Below, piece after piece: positions 45,744 through 53,897 of a DNA stretch of 64,000 nucleotides. How positions within the stretch are numbered: position 1 is the stretch's first letter; each line of letters begins with the position of its first letter. The translations under genes were made by a program, and so were the position numbers. The notes below the pieces were generated by a model. That model was not told the DNA's origin, did not search any database, and saw nothing but the letters and a program-made list of their open reading frames with translations. The DNA is from Bacteroidota bacterium (GTDB lineage: Bacteria; Bacteroidota; Bacteroidia; UBA8524), in contig WBUH01000010.1 of the NCBI GenBank assembly GCA_008933805.1, positions 101,820 through 165,819 of the forward strand, written 5' to 3'.

Positions 45744-46478
45744 ATGGACAGTGAGTGGTTTAAAGACTGGTTTAATACGCCTTATTATCACATTTTGTAT
45801 AAAAACAGAGATGATAATGAGGCGCAATATTTTATCGACCGTTTGGTAGATTTTCTTCAGCCTTCAGAAGGAGCTAAATTCTTGGATGTGGCTTGCGGCA
45901 AAGGCAGGCACAGCATTTATTTAAACAATAAAGGGTACGATGTTACCGGTATTGATATAAGCCCCCAAAGCATTGCCGAAGCCAACCTGCACCAAAACCC
46001 TACCCTGCACTTTTTTGTGGCCGATATGCGTGAGCATTGCGCCCTTGAAGAATACGACATTGCGCTTAATCTGTTTACCAGTTTCGGGTATTTTGAAGAC
46101 CGTAGTGATAATCTGAAAGCCCTACATACTGTGTTTGAGGCATTAAAGCCGGGCGGACGTTTGGTGCTGGATTATTTTAACGCCGATAAAATACTTCCCA
46201 CATTAAAACCACAAGAAACCAAAACCGTTGAGGGGATTGAGTTTACCATCACCAAAAAAATTGAAAACGGCAGAATAATTAAAACCATCACCTTTTTTGC
46301 CGATGGCGAAGAGCACAGGTATAAAGAAAAGGTGGATGCCAGCAACAAAGCTGATTTTGAAAAGCTGTTTGCCAAAACTGATTTTAATGTGTTGAATATT
46401 TTTGGCGATTACCGTTTAGGTGATTTTGACAACCAACAGTCAGACAGGCTTATATTCGCAGTACAAAAACCTGCCTAA
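45744..46478 (+). CDS. Class I SAM-dependent methyltransferase
   Basis: A 244-residue cytoplasmic methyltransferase. Motif I is FLDVACGKGRHSIYLNNKGY, followed by VTGIDISPQSI, FFVADMRE, and a post-motif LKPGGRLVLDYFN. The N-terminus WFKDWFNTPYYHILYKNRD is typical of a widespread uncharacterised Bacteroidota group. I use the ATG at 45744 rather than an upstream in-frame ATG at 45702, which would lie before the promoter. Target molecule unknown. PAP2 and ZIP genes follow closely. Confidence 0.82.
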   Translation: MDSEWFKDWFNTPYYHILYKNRDDNEAQYFIDRLVDFLQPSEGAKFLDVACGKGRHSIYLNNKGYDVTGIDISPQSIAEANLHQNPTLHFFVADMREHCALEEYDIALNLFTSFGYFEDRSDNLKALHTVFEALKPGGRLVLDYFNADKILPTLKPQETKTVEGIEFTITKKIENGRIIKTITFFADGEEHRYKEKVDASNKADFEKLFAKTDFNVLNIFGDYRLGDFDNQQSDRLIFAVQKPA

Positions 46479-46482
46479 ACGC

Positions 46483-47055
46483 GTGCTTGAACAACTGATA
46501 CAGTGGGACACCCAATTGTTTTTGCTGATAAACAAAACCGGCAGCAATGCCTTTTTTGATTTTTTGATGCCGTTGTTGCGCGAAAAATGGATTTGGCTAC
46601 CCCTGTACATTCTTCTGATAGCTTACTTTTACAAAACCTACCGCCTAAAAAACACCCTTTACATTTTAGCAATTACCGTTGTCATGATTGTGGTAGGTAA
46701 CAGCGTTTTGGCCGATACGGTTAAACAGACTACTAAACGGCCACGCCCCTGCCACGAAATTACCTTAAAAGGCAAAATGACTGAACGGGTAGGCTGTGGC
46801 GGTCAATATGGCTACTTTTCGGCCCATGCAACCAACCACTTTGCCATGGCTGTGTTTTTTTTGTTACTGTTAAAAAAACGTTTCCGTTGGGCTACCTTCG
46901 CACTGCTATTGTGGGCAGCTTCAGTGGCTTATGCCCAAGTATATGTTGGCAAACACTACCCGCTTGATGTTCTCACAGGAGCATTGGTGGGCAGCTTGCT
47001 GGGCTGGTTGGCCTACCGTTTGCTAACAAAAACCCTGAAAGATATACAAGCATGA
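46483..47055 (+). CDS. PAP2-family membrane phosphatase
   Basis: A 190-residue protein with several membrane helices and the three PAP2 motifs: KQTTKRPRP, FSAHATNHFAMAVF (SxxT/S-H type) and VGKHYPLDVLTGALVG. Such enzymes dephosphorylate lipid phosphates, for example undecaprenyl pyrophosphate. The first conserved residues are LEQLIQWDTQLFLLINKTGS, so I start at GTG 46483, 4 bp after the methyltransferase stop, instead of an ATG 63 bp upstream inside that gene. It overlaps the ZIP gene by 4 bp. Confidence 0.82.
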   Translation: MLEQLIQWDTQLFLLINKTGSNAFFDFLMPLLREKWIWLPLYILLIAYFYKTYRLKNTLYILAITVVMIVVGNSVLADTVKQTTKRPRPCHEITLKGKMTERVGCGGQYGYFSAHATNHFAMAVFFLLLLKKRFRWATFALLLWAASVAYAQVYVGKHYPLDVLTGALVGSLLGWLAYRLLTKTLKDIQA

Positions 47056-47780
47056 GTTTCTACTGGTACGCAGCACTTTTTGCAGCCCCTTTTACAGGCG
47101 GTATAATGGGTTTTTTCCTTAACAGGGGAAAAGAATCATTTACCAAATTGTTGCTGGCATTTAGCGGCTCGTTTCTGTTATCGTTGAGTATACTGGTGCT
47201 GATGCCCCACGTTTTTAGCGGGCACGACAGCGAGTTTGCCGGAATGTTTGTATTGGCAGGCTTCTTACTACAAGTGTTTCTTGACTTTTTTACCAAAGGA
47301 GCCGACCACGGCCACTACCACCCCGACGAGAAAAAACACAGCCACCGCATACCCGTTTCGTTGATTGCTGCTCTCAGCATCCATAGTTTTATAGAGGGTA
47401 TACCCATTGGCACAGGTGCCTACCACAATGCCGGGTTCGGTACTGCTATGATAACTGGTATTGCCCTGCACGAAGTTCCCGCTGCGTTTGTATTGGTAAG
47501 CGTACTCCGCGCCAATCACCTCAACAATAAAATAGTATTTCCGTTAATGGTACTGTATGCTTCTATGTCGCTTATCGGTGCATTAGTAGGCAGCCAGTTC
47601 GACGGACTGAACGAAGAATCTTTGCACTACATACTTGCATTGGTAATCGGTTCATTCTTACACATCTCAACCACCATCTTGTTTGAAAGCAGCGAAAACC
47701 ACCGCTTCAACCGTATGAAACTAACCGCTATACTTATCGGTATTGTGGTAGGCTTGCTAAACCTGCTGGTACACCATTAA
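47052..47780 (+). CDS. ZIP-family metal transporter
   Basis: A 242-residue inner-membrane transporter with about eight helices. It has a His-rich cytoplasmic loop, DHGHYHPDEKKHSHR. The metal-binding helices are SIHSFIEGIPIGTGAY (HSxxEG) and GIALHEVPAAFVLVSVL (HExPA). It likely imports zinc or a related divalent metal. It overlaps the PAP2 gene by ATGA and completes the three-gene set begun by the methyltransferase. Confidence 0.85.
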   Translation: MSFYWYAALFAAPFTGGIMGFFLNRGKESFTKLLLAFSGSFLLSLSILVLMPHVFSGHDSEFAGMFVLAGFLLQVFLDFFTKGADHGHYHPDEKKHSHRIPVSLIAALSIHSFIEGIPIGTGAYHNAGFGTAMITGIALHEVPAAFVLVSVLRANHLNNKIVFPLMVLYASMSLIGALVGSQFDGLNEESLHYILALVIGSFLHISTTILFESSENHRFNRMKLTAILIGIVVGLLNLLVHH

Positions 47781-47802
47781 AAATCAGTTTTCAGTCTTCC
47801 GA

Positions 47803-47857
47803 TTTAAGTTTTAAGTTACGATAATTGCAGAGTTGCCATCCTGAGCTTGTCGAAGGG
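47803..47857. repeat. Heptamer run and CATCCTGAGC-type dispersed repeat
   Basis: TTTAAGTTTTAAGTTACG at about 47803-47820 contains the same TTTTAAG heptamer as the riboswitch P3 insert at 30674-30694. It is followed by CATCCTGAGCTTGTCGAAGG at 47837-47856, a dispersed Bacteroidota repeat type. A related unit lies inverted at 22090-22107. Confidence 0.6.
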
Positions 47858-47905
47858 CGGGCAGGCATACAAATAACCCAATAACAAATAACCGATAACC
47901 AAACC

Positions 47906-48682
47906 ATGACTGAATTTATAATAGTTGAACCCCGCTACGACCAACACATTGCCCTTATTCGCCTGAACAGGCCAAAAGAACTGAATGCACTTAACCTTCA
48001 ACTGATGGGCGAAGTGCGCGATGCTTTGAAAGAACTGGACAACGACGATGAGGTGCGGGTGATTATCATCACAGGCAACGAGCGTGCTTTTGCCGCAGGT
48101 GCCGATATTAAGCAAATGAGCGACAAAACCGCTGTCGATATGCTTAAAATTGACCAGTTTAGCACTTGGGACCAGATAAAACGCACCAAAAAGCCCATTA
48201 TTGCTGCCGTATCAGGGTTTGCATTGGGTGGCGGCTGCGAGTTGGTAATGCACTGCGATATGGTAGTGGCATCAGAAACGGCGCAGTTTGGCCAACCCGA
48301 AATTAAAATAGGGGTAATGCCCGGCGCAGGTGGTACACAACGTTTACCGCGCGCTGTTGGTAAAGCCCTTGCCATGGAAATGGTACTTACCGGTAATTTT
48401 ATCAGTGCCGAACGTGCTTTGCAAGCCGGTTTAATCAATAAAATAGTACCTGTGGAAGTATATTTGGAAGAAGCCGTGAAACTGGCTAAAGACATTGCCG
48501 ATAAATCGCCTATTGCAGTACAAATGGCAAAAGAAAGCGTGCTTAAATCATACGAGAGCAACCTTACCGAAGGCTTGTATTTTGAGCGTAAAAACTTTTA
48601 TATGCTGTTTGCTACCGAAGACCAAAAAGAAGGCATGGCTGCCTTTGTTGAAAAACGCAAACCTGATTTTAAAGGCAGATAA
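47906..48682 (+). CDS. Enoyl-CoA hydratase/isomerase (crotonase) family
   Basis: A 258-residue crotonase-fold enzyme. It has the oxyanion-hole segment RAFAAGADIKQMSDK, the second oxyanion region SGFALGGGCELVMHCDMVVA, and catalytic glutamates in FGQPEIKIGVMPGAGGTQRL. These fit short-chain enoyl-CoA hydratase, which hydrates trans-2-enoyl-CoA in beta-oxidation. No other fatty-acid oxidation gene adjoins it; the acyl-CoA thioesterase lies far away at 6.3 kb. It ends in a strong terminator. Confidence 0.92.
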   Translation: MTEFIIVEPRYDQHIALIRLNRPKELNALNLQLMGEVRDALKELDNDDEVRVIIITGNERAFAAGADIKQMSDKTAVDMLKIDQFSTWDQIKRTKKPIIAAVSGFALGGGCELVMHCDMVVASETAQFGQPEIKIGVMPGAGGTQRLPRAVGKALAMEMVLTGNFISAERALQAGLINKIVPVEVYLEEAVKLAKDIADKSPIAVQMAKESVLKSYESNLTEGLYFERKNFYMLFATEDQKEGMAAFVEKRKPDFKGR

Positions 48683-48700
48683 CCCAAGATTTTATAGTAT

Positions 48701-48740
48701 AAAGGCGTTAAAACACTACGGGTGCTTTAGCGCCTTTTTT
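48701..48740 (+). terminator. Intrinsic terminator of enoyl-CoA hydratase gene
   Basis: AAGGCGTTAAAACAC (from 48702) pairs with GTGCTTTAGCGCCTT (ending 48736), 14 of 15 positions pairing in RNA including one G-U, followed by a run of Ts to 48740. Confidence 0.85.
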
Positions 48741-48840
48741 ACTTTGTAGCAGGAATACATTAAAAATAACCTGCACAATTTGCAAAGGGCACTTAAATTA
48801 GCGCATCATAACACCATCACCATATAAAACCAAAGGAAAA

Positions 48841-49995
48841 GTGCACGATGCCTATGGCGTGAAGCTGGTGCACGGCGGTGAGGATTATTTTGCTCGACTT
48901 GAAAAGCTGATTGCTCACGCCGAACACGAAATACACTTCCAAACCTACATTTTTGATAACGACGAAACGGGCAAACGAATCACCGCCGCACTAATAAAGG
49001 CCGCCCAAAAAGGTGTTTCGATATACCTTGTGGTAGATGCTTACGGCTCTAAACACATAGGTGGACTTGCCAACCAATTAACAGCAGCAGGAGTAAAACT
49101 CCGCATTTTCGGCACAGTATATACAGGTCGGAAATGGGCTTGGGGACGTCGCCTGCATCACAAAATTGTAGTGATTGACCGCTGTATGGCCTTGGTAGGC
49201 GGGATAAATATCTCTAACCACTATTCGGGCATGGACGGAAAAACCCCGTGGCTGGATTATGCTCTGCTGGTAGAAGGGCCTGTTTGCAAGGATATTTTTA
49301 AAGTGTGCAGGCAAATCTTCACACAATGGTATATACCAAAAACTCGCCGTTTCAGGCTGTTTGAAAGACATACCCCACCCGACCACAAACAACACATCCA
49401 ACTGCTGCAAAACGATTGGTTGCGCGGCAAAAACCAAATAGCCCGTGCCTATATAAAAGCCATTAATGCTGCAAAAAAAGAGGTGATTATAGCCAACAGC
49501 TATTTTTTGCCCGGCAGCCGTTTTAGAAAAGCACTTAAAAATGCAGCCAAACGGGGTGTAAAAGTAAAGATACTGCTGGCAGGCACATCCGATGTGCCTT
49601 TTGCTAAAAAGGCGATTGAATACCTGTATGGCTATTTGTTGCGCAACAAGATTGAAATATACGAGTGGCAGCCCAGCGTATTGCACGCAAAAATTGCCTG
49701 TATAGACGGCAAATGGTGTGCGATAGGCTCTTATAACCTTAACTTTTTAAGTGCCTATGCAAGTATTGAGTTTGATATCAGCGTGATAGACGATGCCTTT
49801 TGCACCCGTTTCAGCAACCACCTTAATACGATGCTTAAACAACAGTGTGTGAAGGTAGTGAGCCCTGCACTACATACCCTGAACCCGCTTAAGAAGTTTT
49901 CTCTGTGGGCATCGTATGTATTAATACGCCTTTCCGAAGGACTGCTTACAACATTCCCCGGTCAACGTTTATTTAACAAAAACAGGTACGCTTAA
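48841..49995 (+). CDS. Phospholipase D-domain protein (cardiolipin synthase-like, no N-terminal helices)
   Basis: A 384-residue protein with two HKD motifs: HHKIVVIDRCMALVGG and HAKIACIDGKWCAIGSYN. It lacks the N-terminal transmembrane pair of ClsA and so resembles ClsB-type cardiolipin synthases, which transfer phosphatidyl groups at the membrane. The GTG at 48841 (MHDAYGVKLVHGG) is the only sensible start. It has an upstream AAAGGAAAA but no clear promoter; a 15-bp sequence at 48772-48786 is identical to one at the rplS dyad. Substrate specificity is inferred. Confidence 0.82.
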   Translation: MHDAYGVKLVHGGEDYFARLEKLIAHAEHEIHFQTYIFDNDETGKRITAALIKAAQKGVSIYLVVDAYGSKHIGGLANQLTAAGVKLRIFGTVYTGRKWAWGRRLHHKIVVIDRCMALVGGINISNHYSGMDGKTPWLDYALLVEGPVCKDIFKVCRQIFTQWYIPKTRRFRLFERHTPPDHKQHIQLLQNDWLRGKNQIARAYIKAINAAKKEVIIANSYFLPGSRFRKALKNAAKRGVKVKILLAGTSDVPFAKKAIEYLYGYLLRNKIEIYEWQPSVLHAKIACIDGKWCAIGSYNLNFLSAYASIEFDISVIDDAFCTRFSNHLNTMLKQQCVKVVSPALHTLNPLKKFSLWASYVLIRLSEGLLTTFPGQRLFNKNRYA

Positions 49996-50007
49996 ATTAC
50001 CGCCCTA

Positions 50008-50427
50008 TTAGTCAATGGTAGCAATCACCTTCAACTCAATAGCTATCGGCGTAGGCAGGCAGTTAATCTCAATGGTAGTGCGGCAAGGAGGGTTTTCTGC
50101 AAAATATTCTGCCCATAGCTTATTGTAAATCGGGAAATCATCTTTCATGTTGGTAAGAAACACCGTAACATCTACAATTTTATCCCAGCTACTGCCGGCA
50201 TCTTCAAGCACATAACGCACATTTTGGAAAACACTGCGGCATTGGGTCGCTATGTCATAGCTAACAATGTTGCCGTTTTCATCTAAATCAACACCGGGTA
50301 TTTTTTTGGTTCCGCGCTCGCGGGGACCAACGCCTGAAAGAAACAACAAGTTGCCCACACGGCGGGCATGAGGGTACAAACCTACGGGTTCTGGAGCTTT
50401 GCTTGAATGTACTGGGTTCTCTTGCAT
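50008..50427 (-). CDS. RidA-family protein, 2-aminomuconate deaminase-like
   Basis: A 139-residue YjgF/RidA-fold protein, which forms trimers with active sites at the interfaces. The opening KAPEPVGLYPHARRVGNLLF, then SGVGPRERGTKKIPGVDLDE and NPPCRTTIEINCLPTPIAIE, match the branch that includes 2-aminomuconate deaminase of tryptophan/2-aminophenol degradation, rather than generic RidA. The specific activity is a family inference. It follows the RNA ligase gene by 58 bp on the same strand, and its 3' end faces the phospholipase D gene. Confidence 0.78.
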   Translation of the reverse strand: MQENPVHSSKAPEPVGLYPHARRVGNLLFLSGVGPRERGTKKIPGVDLDENGNIVSYDIATQCRSVFQNVRYVLEDAGSSWDKIVDVTVFLTNMKDDFPIYNKLWAEYFAENPPCRTTIEINCLPTPIAIELKVIATID

Positions 50428-50485
50428 AACAGGTGCAATATTACATTTATTTTGTGAAGCTAACCTTTGTATGAGAACGATGCGG

Positions 50486-51484
50486 TTATTTTTCGCTCAA
50501 CAAAAACAGGTTTGAAATTACCTTAAATGAAATCCATGTACCTGACAAACTCCGTAACACAAGCCCTTCTCGGTTTGTTTGCGGATTAAGTGCTGACTTC
50601 CCATCGGCAAACTGCAACAGCATATCTATTGTTTCCGGTAATTTCATGGATGTTTCAATCAGCGGAACAGTATCTATTGACAATTCTTTTGTTAAGGCAG
50701 TAAACTCTTCAAACTTATAATATCGTCCATTATCTATATCAAATACTGAAAACACCTTTATCGTGCGCTCTTTTAATTGGTATGGGTTACCTTGTATACT
50801 TGGTCCGATTAGTTCACCTTGTAGGGCAATATTTTTATTCAGTTGCATCAACTTTTCTTTGATACCGAGTCTTGCAACTGTTTCCCAATACATATTATTT
50901 GCTTCTTCTAACTCGTAGTTTCGCTGGCAAACACCAAAACTACCTTCATAAGTGTAGCAAGTTATTGAAGTGCCATCTAGTTTCTCGGTTGCATAAAACT
51001 CAGTATTTTTATAAGAACCGTATTCGTCTGCCAAATTCTGTATCCGTTCTTCATCGGTTTTACTGATAAAAGATGGAAAGCCGCCTTTTATAGTACCCTC
51101 TGTACCTGCCGGAATCGGAGGCTCATATTTTGTTATACCTAATAAATCTGTTACCTCATAGCCAACAGGATATTGCTGTCCATTATCTATAATTGATAAT
51201 TGTAAAAGCAAGCCCTGCGATACTTGTCCACGCAACTTTAGTGTCCGTAATCTAAAGCCTTCTTTATCCTCCATTTTCTTAAAGGAGCTTTTGCGTAAAA
51301 ACTCAAACTCCTCCCTCACCGGCAAAAAAGAATCAATCTCACAATACACACATAAATCACCTTCTTTAAACTCACCTTTCTTTATCACCACATTCCAACT
51401 TTGTACAGTTGCTACTTCTATAGAATCTGCATCGGGAATTGGTGATACTTTTGCCACTCTTTCTATTCTCGCTAATTTTCTCAT
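50486..51484 (-). CDS. RNA ligase, DRB0094 / Rnl5 type
   Basis: A 333-residue nucleotidyltransferase-superfamily ligase. The N-terminus is an OB-like domain (MRKLARIERVAKVSPIPDAD, SIEVATVQSWNVVIKKGEF). The ligase domain has motif I EKLDGTS with the adenylated lysine, motif III-like VFSVFDIDNG, motif IV REGLVLRS and motif V SFKVISNLFLL. This order, with the OB domain first, matches the Deinococcus DraRnl family that seals 3'-OH/5'-phosphate RNA ends in nicked duplexes. I use the ATG at 51482-51484; a GTG 18 bp upstream is possible. It looks more AT-rich than its neighbours, and no repair or tRNA-cleavage partner is adjacent. Confidence 0.88.
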   Translation of the reverse strand: MRKLARIERVAKVSPIPDADSIEVATVQSWNVVIKKGEFKEGDLCVYCEIDSFLPVREEFEFLRKSSFKKMEDKEGFRLRTLKLRGQVSQGLLLQLSIIDNGQQYPVGYEVTDLLGITKYEPPIPAGTEGTIKGGFPSFISKTDEERIQNLADEYGSYKNTEFYATEKLDGTSITCYTYEGSFGVCQRNYELEEANNMYWETVARLGIKEKLMQLNKNIALQGELIGPSIQGNPYQLKERTIKVFSVFDIDNGRYYKFEEFTALTKELSIDTVPLIETSMKLPETIDMLLQFADGKSALNPQTNREGLVLRSLSGTWISFKVISNLFLLSEK

Positions 51485-51554
51485 AGTTAAATTCCAAACC
51501 ACTGCAATATATTTATTTTGCCTGTCACGCTAAATTTTGTTCGACTAAATCTTA

Positions 51555-51586
51555 TTTGCTATACAAGCATTGCACACCTAATTTTG
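51555..51586 (+). promoter_or_regulatory. Promoter of small lipoprotein gene
   Basis: TTTG at 51555-51558 and TAATTTTG at 51579-51586 are 20 bp apart, a complete Bacteroidota promoter. The leader would be about 15 nt before the ATG at 51606. Confidence 0.7.
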
Positions 51587-51605
51587 AAGCAAGAACTTTA
51601 TACCC

Positions 51606-52085
51606 ATGAAACAGTTTTTAGCATTTGCCCTATTATCAGTTTTATTGATTACTGCTTGCAAACACAAGGACGAAAAACGCGATGCCATTAGAGCAGAGAT
51701 GAGTGCTATTGAAAAAGACTGGGCCGCAACCGCCGATATGGTGAACAACTGGGGTTTGCAATTAAAAGAGGGGCTTAAAGATGTTAAGATTGACAGCGCA
51801 ACTGCTGATAGTGCTGCTATAAAATGCCTTACGCTGAAAACGGATTATGAGGCAGCCACTCTGAAATGGGAGCAGCACACAAGGGCTTATGATGCTTGGA
51901 AAAAAATGTTTGAAGACGGGATTGTGAAAACCGACGATGCCCTGAAATCTTTACGTGAGTTTAAAGAAGTAGTGGAAACATTTAACACGATGCTGGAAGA
52001 GTGGAAAATCCGTTTGGATGGCTGCAATACATCGGCACAGGCAAGCCGTTTGCAAGGTATGTTTGGAGAAATAGTCTACGCTTAA
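51606..52085 (+). CDS. Small helical lipoprotein of unknown function
   Basis: A 159-residue lipoprotein (signal MKQFLAFALLSVLLITAC). Its mature part is highly charged and predicted all-helical with coiled-coil character (KDEKRDAIRAEMSAIEKDWA, ALKSLREFKEVVETFNTMLE). Two further cysteines (KCLTLK and DGCNTS) might form a disulfide. It has its own promoter and is convergent with truB, 2 bp apart. I do not recognise a family. Confidence 0.7.
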   Translation: MKQFLAFALLSVLLITACKHKDEKRDAIRAEMSAIEKDWAATADMVNNWGLQLKEGLKDVKIDSATADSAAIKCLTLKTDYEAATLKWEQHTRAYDAWKKMFEDGIVKTDDALKSLREFKEVVETFNTMLEEWKIRLDGCNTSAQASRLQGMFGEIVYA

Positions 52086-52087
52086 TG

Positions 52088-52804
52088 CTATTGAACCGCC
52101 CGCTTTTCTTTTATATCGTTCACTAAATCTTCAACCTCAACCGCGTCTTTCAATAGATACTCACCGATACGGGTGCGGCACAAACTGGCCAAATAAGCTC
52201 CGCTGTTCAGTGCGCGACCAAAATCATAGGCAAGGGTACGTATGTAAGTACCTTTACTGCACACCACCCTAAAATGTATATTGGGTAGTTCTACCCCAGT
52301 AATTTCAAACTCTTTAACCTCAACACTACGGGGTTTAATTTCAACCTCCTTGCCTGCGCGGGCATTCTCGTAGGCACGCTGACCGTTAATCTTAATCGCC
52401 GAATACGAAGGTGGTATTTGCTCAATAACCCCTGTAAATTGTTGGGTAGCCTCTTGCACCATTTGCGGGGTAATATGCTCCCACGCAAAGGTTTGGTCAA
52501 TCTCAGTTTCCATATCAAACGACGGACGGGTTGCGCCCACAGTGATAGTACCTGTATATTCCTTCTCTTGCGCCTGCACCTCATCAATGCGTTTGGTAAA
52601 CTTACCTGTACACAAAATCAGTAGTCCTGTGGCAAGTGGGTCTAAAGTACCCGCATGGCCTACTTTTTTAGCACGGCTCACATTGCGGATTTTTTGCACC
52701 ACATCAAACGAAGTCCACCCTGAAGGTTTGTTCACCAACAGTACTTTACCCTCGTTATACTCAATAGTAAGAGGGTGTTGAGGTATAAAAGATTTATTAT
52801 CCAA
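52088..52804 (-). CDS. truB: tRNA pseudouridine-55 synthase
   Basis: A 238-residue enzyme making pseudouridine 55 in the tRNA T-loop. The catalytic Asp lies in KVGHAGTLDPLATGLLILC. Other blocks are VNKPSGWTSFDVVQKIR, QIPPSYSAIKINGQRAYENA and CSKGTYIRTLAYDFG. There is no ATG at the conserved N-terminus; a TTG at 52802-52804 (MDNKSFIPQ) is the best start. It is the last gene of the ftsX-DUF3098-uppP-truB set, a gene order conserved in Bacteroidota. Confidence 0.95.
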   Translation of the reverse strand: MDNKSFIPQHPLTIEYNEGKVLLVNKPSGWTSFDVVQKIRNVSRAKKVGHAGTLDPLATGLLILCTGKFTKRIDEVQAQEKEYTGTITVGATRPSFDMETEIDQTFAWEHITPQMVQEATQQFTGVIEQIPPSYSAIKINGQRAYENARAGKEVEIKPRSVEVKEFEITGVELPNIHFRVVCSKGTYIRTLAYDFGRALNSGAYLASLCRTRIGEYLLKDAVEVEDLVNDIKEKRAVQ

Positions 52805-52814
52805 GAAAAACAGA

Positions 52815-53612
52815 TTAAACGATGCTTAATTCAATCCCTAAAAAGTACAGGATTAATATAGTAGCACCCACAAAAATACGGTAATAGCCAAATACTTTAA
52901 AACCGTGTTTGGTTAGATAGCTGATAAACGTTCGGATGGCCAACGCAGCCACAATAAAAGCCACCACATTGCCAAAAGCAAACATAGAGACATGGTGTGT
53001 ATCAAGCACCAAAGTGCCTTCTTTGTAATGGTCGTATAGGGTTTTGGCAGTAGCAGCAAACATGGTAGGCACTGCTAAAAAGAAGGAAAACTCTGCCGCC
53101 TGTTTTTTATTAAACTTTTGTGCCAAGCCCCCGATAATAGTCGCCGCTGAACGCGAAACCCCGGGTATCATCGCTATCACCTGAAAGAAGCCAACAATAA
53201 ACCCTTCTTTATAAGTCATTTCCCTGTCGGGTTGCTCAAGGCTTTCTTTAAAAATTTTATCTAGAAACAGGAATAAGATACCGCCAAGAAGCAGAGTAAC
53301 TGCCACAACTATTACATCTTCAAGCAATTGGTCGATATAATCACTGAAAGCAAGTCCGAAAACGGCCGCGGGTAAAAAAGCGATAAACAGTCTCAGGTAA
53401 AATTTCCACGATTGAAAAAACCGCTTGTAATACAGGGCAACTACTGATAAAATAGCACCAAACTGTATGCCCACGGTAAACAACTTCACAAAATCGTTTT
53501 TGGCAATCCCCATCACCGATGAGGCAATAATCATGTGACCCGTAGAGGATACGGGCAAAAACTCGGTTATACCTTCAATTACTGCAAGTATAAACGCCTG
53601 GATATAATCCAT
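52815..53612 (-). CDS. uppP: Undecaprenyl-diphosphate phosphatase
   Basis: A 265-residue polytopic membrane enzyme that recycles the undecaprenyl carrier for cell-wall synthesis. Signature motifs are [19 protein letters not shown] and [15 protein letters not shown], with the catalytic Ser/Arg/Glu residues. About eight hydrophobic helices are seen. It overlaps the DUF3098 stop by 1 nt and lies 10 bp from truB. Confidence 0.95.
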   Translation of the reverse strand: MDYIQAFILAVIEGITEFLPVSSTGHMIIASSVMGIAKNDFVKLFTVGIQFGAILSVVALYYKRFFQSWKFYLRLFIAFLPAAVFGLAFSDYIDQLLEDVIVVAVTLLLGGILFLFLDKIFKESLEQPDREMTYKEGFIVGFFQVIAMIPGVSRSAATIIGGLAQKFNKKQAAEFSFFLAVPTMFAATAKTLYDHYKEGTLVLDTHHVSMFAFGNVVAFIVAALAIRTFISYLTKHGFKVFGYYRIFVGATILILYFLGIELSIV

Positions 53613-53872
53613 TAATTAGTGTTTTTAGGTTTTCTGAAAATCGCAAAAATTTCGATAACAAAACCTGCAATCACAATAACGGGAGCAACAGTAATACGGC
53701 GTGCTTCAAAAATATCACCATCGGCAGGTCCTGCCATCAAAGCAAAACCAATGGTTAGCACCACTATACCGGCCAACATAAGGATATAATTTTCTTTGCC
53801 AAACACAAAACTGCGTGGTCCGTTCACACTTTTGGTTTCTTTAGTAGTGGTGGTTTTAGTTTCTTTTGACAT
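53612..53872 (-). CDS. DUF3098 membrane protein
   Basis: An 86-residue protein. After a charged N-terminal tail ([20 protein letters not shown]), the conserved [20 protein letters not shown] begins the first helix, and [20 protein letters not shown] forms the second. This two-helix DUF3098 protein nearly always sits between ftsX and uppP in Bacteroidota. That position suggests a role in cell envelope or division, but the function is unknown. Its gene is 25 bp downstream of ftsX. Confidence 0.9.
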   Translation of the reverse strand: MSKETKTTTTKETKSVNGPRSFVFGKENYILMLAGIVVLTIGFALMAGPADGDIFEARRITVAPVIVIAGFVIEIFAIFRKPKNTN

Positions 53873-53897
53873 TGTGATAATTATTTCAAGTTCAATA

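Noticed and set aside
45675-45827. 51-codon N-terminal extension of the AraC regulator
   Set aside because: It crosses the divergent methyltransferase promoter and start and has no similarity to AraC proteins.
50008-51484. RNA ligase plus RidA as a dedicated RNA-repair or toxin-antitoxin pair
   Set aside because: They are adjacent on one strand with a 58-bp gap, but RidA-type deaminases have no known RNA role and no nuclease or kinase/phosphatase partner is present.
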